NCBI GenBank assembly: GCA_934217675.1 | Contig: CAKQCV010000063.1 | Span: 1-13,361, forward strand | DNA length: 13,361 nucleotides | Source of the DNA: an uncultured Prevotella sp. | Lineage (GTDB): Bacteria; Bacteroidota; Bacteroidia; Bacteroidales; Bacteroidaceae | Direction: 5' to 3' | Part shown: in pieces, positions 7,458-13,361 of the stretch | Position numbering within the stretch: position 1 is the first letter of the stretch | How the letters are laid out: each line of letters starts with the position of its first letter | Translations under genes and position numbers: made by a program | Notes under the pieces: model-generated | The model's input: the letters and a program-made list of their open reading frames with translations, nothing else | Told to the model about the DNA's origin: nothing | Database searches by the model: none

Positions 7458-8228
7458 CTATCTGACAATCCCTCTTTTTGATGACTTGACAAAATCTACG
7501 ATATAATTTATCTCGTCACACTCTGGAAGGTTCTTACGTATTTCCTCTATACCCTCAGCCATCAGCCCTTTAGAATAAAGAAGACGATAAGCCTCATGTA
7601 TCATCTGTATCTTCTCGTTGCTGAATCCGCGTCTGCGTAATCCTATCAAGTTTATACCACAATATTTTGTAGGGTCTTTACCAGCAATAATATATGGAGG
7701 AATATCCTGACTGAAACGGCATCCGCCCTGAATCATAACATATCCGCCAATTCTGCAGAACTGGTGACAAAGCACAGTACTACTTACAATTGCATTGTCA
7801 TCAACCTTCACCTCTCCGGCAAATTTGGTGGCATTGCCGATAATGCATCCACTACCGAAATCACAATCGTGAGCAATATGCACACACTCCATCAACAAGT
7901 TATTGTTTCCAACACGCGTTGTACCCTTTGAAGCAGTTCCACGAGATATTGTTACATTCTCGCGTATACTGTTGTTGTCACCAACAATACATGTTGTTTC
8001 CTCACCCTCAAATTTTAAATCTTGTGGTTTGGTGCTAATACTCGCACCTGGAAAGAATTCATTTCCATTGCCAATTCTTGCTCCAGTATGAATTGTCACA
8101 CTGTTTTGCATAACATTGTTATCACCAATAACAGTATTCTTGTCTATATAGCAAAACGGACCAATTATATTATTGTCACCCAACTTTGCTTCTGGATGAA
8201 CAAAAGCCAACGGACTTATTTGATTCAT
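7458..8228 (-). CDS. lpxA: LpxA, UDP-GlcNAc acyltransferase
   Basis: LpxA performs the first lipid A step in the cytosol: transfer of an (R)-3-hydroxyacyl chain from ACP to the 3-OH of UDP-GlcNAc. The 256-residue length is typical. Residues 1-185 are hexapeptide repeats of a left-handed beta-helix (for example KLGDNN, VIGDNN, RIGNGN), which trimerises in the family. The catalytic histidine motif IAHDC gives His120, equal to E. coli His125. HQFCRIG (155-161), QDIPPYIIAGKDP (174-186) and the LRRRGFS start of the C-terminal helices (197-203) are characteristic. By eye alignment Gly168 matches the E. coli chain-length ruler Gly173, favouring a long acyl chain. The ATG at 8228 lies 21 bases after the lpxC-fabZ stop, so the genes are surely co-transcribed. 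A hairpin terminator follows. Confidence 0.97.
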   Translation of the reverse strand: MNQISPLAFVHPEAKLGDNNIIGPFCYIDKNTVIGDNNVMQNSVTIHTGARIGNGNEFFPGASISTKPQDLKFEGEETTCIVGDNNSIRENVTISRGTASKGTTRVGNNNLLMECVHIAHDCDFGSGCIIGNATKFAGEVKVDDNAIVSSTVLCHQFCRIGGYVMIQGGCRFSQDIPPYIIAGKDPTKYCGINLIGLRRRGFSNEKIQMIHEAYRLLYSKGLMAEGIEEIRKNLPECDEINYIVDFVKSSKRGIVR

Positions 8229-8249
8229 AATAAACTATCAATTCTAATA

Positions 8250-9635
8250 TTATTTATTCTTCACGATCTGGGCTGTAAATGTTGCCTCTGATACGACTTT
8301 ATCGCCAACAAAGACATATCCCTTCATTGACGAGATGCCATGGCGCACCGGTGCAAGCAAATCAACCTTGAACAGCAATGTATCGCCAGGAACAACCTTC
8401 TGACGGAACTTCACATCGTCTATCTTCATGAAATATGTAGACCAGCGTTCCGGTTCTTCAAGAGTATTAAGCACTAACAAACCGCCACACTGCGCCATAG
8501 CCTCAATCTGAAGCACACCCGGCATTACAGGCTCCTTCGGGAAATGTCCTTGAAAGAAAGGCTCATTACTTGTAACATTCTTCACTCCAACAATGCTGTT
8601 TGCTCCAAGTGCGATAACCTTGTCAACCAACTGCATTGGATAACGATGAGGAAGAAGTTCGCGTATACGGTTCACATCCATTATAGGTGGCTCATTGCAA
8701 TCGTAAATCGGAGCTTGAATCTCATGCTTTCTGATTTCACGACGCATCAAGCGAGCGAACTTGTTGTTTATTGTATGTCCCGGACGTGTTGCAATAATGC
8801 GCCCCTTTATCGGTCTGCCAATCAATGCCATGTCACCGATAATATCAAGTAACTTATGGCGTGTACACTCATTCTCCCACACAAGAGGCTTATGTTGTAT
8901 ATATCCAAGTTTCGTTGCATCAAGACGCGGCACATTCAGCAAATCAGCCAACTGGTCAAGACGCTCTTGAGTGGTTTGTCTCTCATAGATAATAATTGCA
9001 TTATCCATATCGCCACCTTTTATGAGATTAGCCTTCAGCAATGGCTCTATATCACGAACAAACACAAAAGTGCGTGCACCTGCTATCTCCTTTGCATAGT
9101 CATCCATGTTATCGAGAGAGGCAAACTGACTGTTTATAAACTTAGACTCAAAAGAGCACATTGTTGTCAAGCTGAATTCCTCGTCAGGAAGGATTGTGAT
9201 ACAGGAACCACTTTCCTCGTCCTTAACCTCAATCTTATGCCTGATGATATAATAATCCTTTGGAGCATTCTGTTCTTCTATTCCTATCTCTTGTATCTTG
9301 TCCACATACATTGCTGCAGAACCATCAAGAATAGGGAACTCCGGACCATTTACCTGAATAAAGCAGTTGTCTATGCCCATTGCATAAAGGGCAGACATTC
9401 CATGTTCCACTGTTGACACACGAGCATCACCCTTGCCCAATACCGTGCCACGCTGAGTATCAATAACATTCTCTGCAATTGCATCAATCACAGGCTGTCC
9501 TTCAAGATCTATGCGCTGTATCTTATATCCACTGTTCTCAGGAGCAGGGTTAAAAGTCACAGTCAGACTAAGTCCGGTGTGAAGTCCCTTACCACAAAGA
9601 GCAAAGCTTCCTTTTAGTGTTTTTTGTTTTGACAT
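8250..9635 (-). CDS. lpxC-fabZ: Bifunctional LpxC deacetylase / FabZ dehydratase fusion
   Basis: One 461-residue chain carries two enzymes. Residues 1 to about 305 are LpxC, the zinc deacetylase and committed step of lipid A synthesis. STVEHGMSALYAMG (74-87) supplies Glu77 and His78, HKLLDIIGD (260-268) supplies His260, Asp264 and Asp268, and RPGHT supplies His287, matching E. coli E78, H79, H238, D242, D246 and H265. About 23 extra residues lie between the first two zinc histidines compared with E. coli. Residues about 320-461 are FabZ, (3R)-hydroxyacyl-ACP dehydratase: LLPHRYPMQLVD (328-338 region), GHFP with His364, and MPGVLQIEAMAQ with Glu378, at the normal 14-residue spacing. The fusion is known across Bacteroidota. 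The gene sits 19 bases after lpxD and 21 before lpxA. Both active sites look complete. Confidence 0.97.
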   Translation of the reverse strand: MSKQKTLKGSFALCGKGLHTGLSLTVTFNPAPENSGYKIQRIDLEGQPVIDAIAENVIDTQRGTVLGKGDARVSTVEHGMSALYAMGIDNCFIQVNGPEFPILDGSAAMYVDKIQEIGIEEQNAPKDYYIIRHKIEVKDEESGSCITILPDEEFSLTTMCSFESKFINSQFASLDNMDDYAKEIAGARTFVFVRDIEPLLKANLIKGGDMDNAIIIYERQTTQERLDQLADLLNVPRLDATKLGYIQHKPLVWENECTRHKLLDIIGDMALIGRPIKGRIIATRPGHTINNKFARLMRREIRKHEIQAPIYDCNEPPIMDVNRIRELLPHRYPMQLVDKVIALGANSIVGVKNVTSNEPFFQGHFPKEPVMPGVLQIEAMAQCGGLLVLNTLEEPERWSTYFMKIDDVKFRQKVVPGDTLLFKVDLLAPVRHGISSMKGYVFVGDKVVSEATFTAQIVKNK

Positions 9636-9654
9636 ATTTTAGTTTCTTATTATC

Positions 9655-10695
9655 CTACTGTTCATTGCCTTTTCTCAACTCGTCAATCTGCTTCTGCAAC
9701 TCATTTAGCTGAGCGTACATTTCAGGCAATCTGCGGAATATAGCCTGCGACTTGAAATATTTTTTCGGTTCCATTGGCGGTGTACCGATAAGAGTTTGAT
9801 TGTCTTTGATACTTCCTGGCACACCAGACTGTGCTCCGAGGAACACCTTGTCTCCAATTTTTATATGACCAGCAAGACCTACTTGTCCACCGAACATACA
9901 CCAAGCCCCGACCTTAGTACTGCCGGCAATACCAACTTGAGCCGACATCACGGTATTCTCGCCAATATCCGTATTATGAGCAATCTGCACCAAGTTGTCA
10001 AGTTTTACTCCTTTACGAACGTATGTGCTGCCCATTGTTGAGCGGTCAACACAAGTGTTTGCCCCAATCTCCACATTGTCCTCAATAGTCACGATACCTA
10101 TCTGTGGAATCTTGTCATATCCGTCTGTGCTTGGAGCGAATCCAAATCCATCAGCACCAATCACCGAACCAGCATGGATAGTAACATTATTGCCAATCTT
10201 GCAGTCATGATATACTGTTACATTTGGATAGAACAGACAGTTGTCTCCAACTTTCGCGCCATCACCAATTGTCACATGCGGATATATCTGACAACCATTT
10301 CCGACAACAGTATTCTCGCCAATGCAAGCAAACGGACCAACATAACAATTATCCCCCACTTTAGCAGAAGCAGCAATGCTTGCAAGAGGGCTAACACCCG
10401 TTTTCTTAGGTTTCATAGACTCGTACAGCTGCAGCAATTTTGCCACCGCCTCGTAAGCATTTTTCACTCTGACAAGTGTAGCCTTTACCGGATGTTCCAG
10501 TACAACGTCTTCATTCAAAAGAACAACACTTGATTCCGTATCATACAGATAGTGAGTATATTTTGGATTTGAAAGAAAAGAAATTGCCCCCTTCTTTCCC
10601 TCTTCAATCTTAGCAAATGTATTTATTGCAGCGTTTTCATCGCCCTCGATATGACCTTGAACAAACTCTGCAATTTGTTTTGCAGTAAATTCCAT
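9655..10695 (-). CDS. lpxD: LpxD, UDP-3-O-(3-hydroxyacyl)glucosamine N-acyltransferase
   Basis: LpxD adds the second (R)-3-hydroxyacyl chain, from ACP to the freed 2-amino group of the LpxC product. The 346-residue length is normal. The N-terminal uridine-binding domain (about 1-100) includes the family's [10 protein letters not shown] (37-46). Hexapeptide repeats of a left-handed beta-helix run from about 103 to 300. [11 protein letters not shown] (178-188), [14 protein letters not shown] (211-224) and VQIAHN (236-241) are diagnostic; His240 equals the catalytic His239 of E. coli. The C-terminus (about 315-342) is an amphipathic helix or coiled coil, probably the ACP-binding trimer tail. It is first in the lpx operon, 19 bases ahead of lpxC-fabZ. 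A TATATTTG -7 element lies about 29 bases upstream of the ATG. Confidence 0.97.
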   Translation of the reverse strand: MEFTAKQIAEFVQGHIEGDENAAINTFAKIEEGKKGAISFLSNPKYTHYLYDTESSVVLLNEDVVLEHPVKATLVRVKNAYEAVAKLLQLYESMKPKKTGVSPLASIAASAKVGDNCYVGPFACIGENTVVGNGCQIYPHVTIGDGAKVGDNCLFYPNVTVYHDCKIGNNVTIHAGSVIGADGFGFAPSTDGYDKIPQIGIVTIEDNVEIGANTCVDRSTMGSTYVRKGVKLDNLVQIAHNTDIGENTVMSAQVGIAGSTKVGAWCMFGGQVGLAGHIKIGDKVFLGAQSGVPGSIKDNQTLIGTPPMEPKKYFKSQAIFRRLPEMYAQLNELQKQIDELRKGNEQ

Positions 10696-10723
10696 TATTC
10701 GTTGTTTTATTTCATTTATTTTG

Positions 10724-10731
10724 CAAATATA
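10724..10731 (-). promoter_or_regulatory. Probable -7 element for the lpxD-lpxC/fabZ-lpxA operon
   Basis: On the minus strand TATATTTG (10731 to 10724) fits the Bacteroidota consensus TAnnTTTG. Transcription would start near 10717, about 22 bases before the lpxD ATG. I found no TTG at the expected -33 distance; the nearest (10761 to 10759) is 27 bases away, too far. No terminator is clear in the 90-base gap after the DPP-IV gene, so readthrough from it may add to lpx expression. Confidence 0.45.
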
Positions 10732-10785
10732 ATAATTTTTATTTATAAATGCCGTTTACAATGCTAATATTTATTTTTTTTCTTA

Positions 10786-12990
10786 TTATTTCATTTTTTC
10801 CACAAAGAAATCAGCAATCTGACGCAGCAAATGGTTGCGTGTATTACCACCATAAATGCTGTGGTTTCTGTTTGTGTATATATTCATTCTGAAGTCTTTG
10901 TCTTCCTGAACGAGTGCTTCTGAATACTCGAATGTGTTCTGAGGATGCACATTATCGTCGGCAAGACCATGACAAATCAAAAGACTTCCATGTAGTTTGG
11001 CTGCCCTTTTTATCGGATTTATGTCATAGCCACTCGGATTTTCGTTAGGTGTACGCATATACCGCTCTGTGTACACTGTATCATAGAAACGCCAATCTGT
11101 TGGAGGTGCCACAGCAACACCGGCTTTAAATACTCCACGTCCCTCGCTCATACTCATTAGCGTGTTGAAGCCTCCATAACTCCACCCCCATATTCCGATA
11201 TTTTCTTTGTCTACATACGGCAAGGTTGCAAGATATTGTGCAGCCTCAACTTGATCTTTAGATTCGAGATCTCCAAGTTTAAGATAGGTACACTTCATGA
11301 AGTCGGCACCTCTACCGCCCGTACCTCTACCGTCAACACACACCAAGATAAATCCTCTGTCAGCGATATATCCGTCATACAAGCAACCTTGTCCCATAGA
11401 ACCGACATTCCATGAATTTACAACCTGTTGACTCCCCGGACCGCTATACTGCCACATTATGACAGGATATTTTTTCTTTGCATCAAAATTGTATGGTTTT
11501 ACCATAATGCCGTTAAGTGTAACGCCTTCTGATGTAGTGAATGTAAAGAACTCCTTTGTCGGCAGGTTATAGACCTTTAGGTTGTCTTTCAGTTCTTTAT
11601 TATCATTTACAACTGCTATTTTCTTTCCATTGTTGTCGTAAGTAGAAAATTCAAACGGTGTGTTGCGATCACTCCATACATTTATAAAATACTTGAAGTT
11701 CTTACTGAAATTCGCACTGTTCCAACCATCACGTGCTGTCAGACATTCCGTCTTGCCGTTCTTTCCTGTAACATACACTTCGCGGTTCATCGGGTTTTTG
11801 CCTGCCGCCTGATAATACACGTTGCCTGTTACCTCATCATATCCATACACGTTTGTAACGTCTCTTTTCCCTGAAGTCATTTTCTTCAGCAGATTTCCAT
11901 TCATGCTATATAGATACAACTGCATATAACCATCGCGGTCGCTTGGCATAAGAATATGGTTACCTGTAATTTTCACATTTTCTATTTCTTCGCCTGGCAC
12001 ATATTTGGCATTCGTCTCTTTTATCAACAACTGCGACACTGTACTCCGAGGATTTACGGAATAAAGACACAGTTGGTTTTGATGTCTGTTGCTGGTAAAC
12101 ACGAGCATCTTCTGTGCGTCTTTTGTAGCGAACAAACGTGGTATATACCCATCGGCATCCAAAGGTATTTGAAGTTTTCTGGTCTGATGCGACTGTATAT
12201 CAAAGCTATACACTGCCACATTAGAATTTTTCTGTCCTGCCTTCGGATATTTATAAGTGTAGAGTCCTGGATATTCTGCATATTCGTTCCTTTCAGGTTT
12301 CATGCCTTTAAACATTTGCAGAGAATATTGTGGCACGGCTTTCTCGTCATACTTTATCCAGCAAATCATTGTTCCATCGGCATTAAAAGCCAACGCTCTG
12401 CTAAAGGCAAACTCCTCTTCGTTCACCCAATCCGGAATACCGTTTATTATTTCGTTCTTCTTTCCGTCCTTGGTAATCTGACTCTCAGAATTTCCATACA
12501 GCAATTTGACAAGAAAAATATTGTTGTCTCTAACGAAAGCCACGAGTTTTCCGTCTGGCGACCAAACTGGAGCTTGCTGCGGACCGTAATCCGAGAGTTT
12601 CTCCAACTTTCTGTTACCTATATTATATATATAGTATACAGCAGTGAAAGAACGCCTGTAAATTTTCTCCGACTTCGTCTGTATAAGCATCTTCGAGCCG
12701 TCAGGACTCATTATATAGTCTTCGAAAGAATCTATCTTCTCTCCTATTGTCCTGTCAACATCAAACAGCACATCTGTCTGTTTTCCTGTCTTGAACGAAT
12801 ATCTCACGATTTTCTTGCCATCCTTACTCACTTGAGCATAAGTCTCGCCATCATCGAGAGCCGTTATACTACCCAAAGTCTTTGGTGCAAACTTACCTGA
12901 AGTAATATCTTTCAGCGAAAGGTTATTGCCTGCTAACATACTCGACACGCCCATGATCAATGCTGCGCACATTACTATTATTTTTTTCAT
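10786..12990 (-). CDS. Dipeptidyl peptidase IV (exported S9 serine peptidase)
   Basis: This 734-residue exported peptidase should remove X-Pro or X-Ala dipeptides from peptide N-termini. Residues 1-20 form a signal peptide (basic MKK, hydrophobic core, probable cleavage after SSMLA), with no lipobox. A beta-propeller covers about 40-480, with WSPDGK repeats (143-148) and the DPP-IV motif DWVNEEEF (187-194), whose glutamates grip the substrate amino terminus. The alpha/beta-hydrolase domain (about 485-734) holds Tyr515 (oxyanion), GWSYGG with Ser604, HGLADDNVH with Asp678, and His710; spacings agree with the human S630, D708, H740 triad. Length is close to Porphyromonas DPP-IV. It is the furthest upstream minus-strand gene, 90 bases before lpxD, and probably has its own promoter. 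It likely serves peptide use in the periplasm. A related S9B peptidase of different specificity is possible but the Glu motif argues against it. Confidence 0.92.
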   Translation of the reverse strand: MKKIIVMCAALIMGVSSMLAGNNLSLKDITSGKFAPKTLGSITALDDGETYAQVSKDGKKIVRYSFKTGKQTDVLFDVDRTIGEKIDSFEDYIMSPDGSKMLIQTKSEKIYRRSFTAVYYIYNIGNRKLEKLSDYGPQQAPVWSPDGKLVAFVRDNNIFLVKLLYGNSESQITKDGKKNEIINGIPDWVNEEEFAFSRALAFNADGTMICWIKYDEKAVPQYSLQMFKGMKPERNEYAEYPGLYTYKYPKAGQKNSNVAVYSFDIQSHQTRKLQIPLDADGYIPRLFATKDAQKMLVFTSNRHQNQLCLYSVNPRSTVSQLLIKETNAKYVPGEEIENVKITGNHILMPSDRDGYMQLYLYSMNGNLLKKMTSGKRDVTNVYGYDEVTGNVYYQAAGKNPMNREVYVTGKNGKTECLTARDGWNSANFSKNFKYFINVWSDRNTPFEFSTYDNNGKKIAVVNDNKELKDNLKVYNLPTKEFFTFTTSEGVTLNGIMVKPYNFDAKKKYPVIMWQYSGPGSQQVVNSWNVGSMGQGCLYDGYIADRGFILVCVDGRGTGGRGADFMKCTYLKLGDLESKDQVEAAQYLATLPYVDKENIGIWGWSYGGFNTLMSMSEGRGVFKAGVAVAPPTDWRFYDTVYTERYMRTPNENPSGYDINPIKRAAKLHGSLLICHGLADDNVHPQNTFEYSEALVQEDKDFRMNIYTNRNHSIYGGNTRNHLLRQIADFFVEKMK

Positions 12991-13017
12991 ACTATCGCAA
13001 TTTATTAAACATTTTAT

Positions 13018-13047
13018 CTGTGCCTCCTGAATATATTATACGCACAG
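13018..13047 (-). repeat. Small inverted repeat in the DPP-IV leader
   Basis: CTGTGC (13018-13023) and GCACAG (13042-13047) form a perfect six-base inverted repeat around an 18-base, AT-rich loop. On the minus-strand transcript the loop ends in AGGAG, making AGGAGG with the first arm base. That motif is about 32 bases before the ATG, too far to be a working Shine-Dalgarno for the peptidase. Any role is unknown; a short repeat like this could arise by chance. Confidence 0.25.
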
Positions 13048-13062
13048 CATAGGAATGTTTCG

Positions 13063-13070
13063 CAAAGGTA
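13063..13070 (-). promoter_or_regulatory. Probable -7 promoter element for the DPP-IV gene
   Basis: On the minus strand TACCTTTG (13070 to 13063) matches TAnnTTTG. Transcription would begin near 13056, giving a leader of about 66 bases before the ATG at 12990. The nearest upstream TTG (13089 to 13087) is 16 bases away, shorter than the 20 to 21 bases seen at the two better promoters in this window, so the -33 element is unconvincing. Confidence 0.45.
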
Positions 13071-13166
13071 ACTCATTTTATTTACACAAGATGTTTATAT
13101 TTATTTAAAAGATATTAAATTAATATTCACTCTGCTAACTTCAACCTTTAACAAATCAACTACATC

Positions 13167-13361
13167 ATGGTACAGAAAAGACTTATATATGAGTTTATAC
13201 ATGTGATATACTACAACAATCCGAACAACAGAAAATATAGTCCACTAAATATTCTTTTGAGCAATGCATATGGCGAGTATCTGAAAACTTTCGCTCTCTT
13301 TTTTATTCCGACCGGCGTTATAATTCGGGATTTTTATCTAAATTTGCAGCATATAATCAAA
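13167..13361 (+). CDS. Unrecognised open reading frame, N-terminal part only
   Basis: An ATG at 13167 opens a frame that stays open for 65 codons to the window edge, so the product is truncated here. An in-frame TAA at 13149 precedes it and no other ATG lies between, so this start is the natural one. The peptide begins MVQKRLIYEFIHVIYYNN and contains a hydrophobic stretch at about residues 44-54 (FALFFIPTGVI) in an aromatic, Leu/Ile-rich context. I recognise no family. The three minus-strand frames opposite its distal end all contain stops, so this is the only long open frame there. It diverges from the DPP-IV gene. A near-match to a -7 element (TATATTTA, 13096-13103) lies upstream but lacks a -33 partner. 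It may be the start of a real gene or a chance frame. Confidence 0.45.
   Translation, partial: MVQKRLIYEFIHVIYYNNPNNRKYSPLNILLSNAYGEYLKTFALFFIPTGVIIRDFYLNLQHIIK

Noticed and set aside
8856..9416. A 186-codon plus-strand open frame opposite lpxC-fabZ
   Set aside because: The minus strand carries all LpxC active-site residues across this stretch. The plus-strand product has no recognisable domain and reads as a shadow.
11956..12900. A 314-codon plus-strand open frame opposite the DPP-IV gene
   Set aside because: It lies entirely antisense to a gene with a full signal peptide, propeller and catalytic triad. Its translation is rich in His, Cys, Ile and Arg with no motif, which is typical of a shadow frame.
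1..13361. Search for tRNA genes, CRISPR arrays, insertion sequences, integrase or defence genes
   Set aside because: No regularly spaced repeats, no terminal inverted repeats with a transposase, no tRNA-like cloverleaf and no defence-type domains were seen. The window is ordinary chromosomal housekeeping sequence.

Overview
The window reads as a stretch of Bacteroidota chromosome, most likely Bacteroidales and plausibly Prevotella-like. This rests on AT-rich DNA, starts that mostly lack Shine-Dalgarno sequences, TAnnTTTG-type -7 promoter elements, an LpxC-FabZ fusion gene and an exported DPP-IV. The genus is a guess; the phylum-level call is firmer. Almost everything here is conserved housekeeping: RNase P RNA, lipid A synthesis, tRNA modification, peptidoglycan synthesis, a helicase and a peptidase. 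I see no mobile element, CRISPR array, tRNA or defence cassette.

Layout, left to right. The window opens inside the 3' part of the RNase P RNA gene (rnpB, +). It is followed at once by a YihY/BrkB-family membrane protein (+) and, after a good promoter, a small DUF1232/YkvA-type protein (+). These plus-strand genes converge at a hairpin terminator (about 2041-2077) with a long block of seven minus-strand genes. In transcription order (right to left) the block is: exported dipeptidyl peptidase IV; lpxD; lpxC-fabZ fusion; lpxA; (hairpin terminator); miaA; bifunctional class A penicillin-binding protein; PIF1-like helicase with a C-terminal TPR. At the far right an unrecognised plus-strand reading frame starts at 13167, divergent from the DPP-IV gene, and runs off the window.

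How the genes work together. lpxD, lpxC-fabZ and lpxA are spaced by 19 and 21 bases and form one lipid A unit. LpxA puts the first 3-hydroxyacyl chain on UDP-GlcNAc, LpxC removes the N-acetyl group, and LpxD adds the second chain. FabZ, fused to LpxC, draws on the same 3-hydroxyacyl-ACP pool for membrane phospholipid, so the fusion ties the two branches together. A strong hairpin after lpxA probably ends this unit. miaA follows, and the penicillin-binding protein appears to have its own promoter reaching into the end of miaA. The helicase lies 44 bases downstream of the penicillin-binding protein gene, with a GTG start behind a small hairpin.

No undescribed multi-gene system is visible. The observations most worth a second look are regulatory: a nested palindrome on the penicillin-binding protein promoter, the hairpin and GTG start of the helicase, the apparent lack of a separate promoter for the BrkB gene after rnpB, the consequences of the LpxC-FabZ fusion, and the unknown frame at the right edge.
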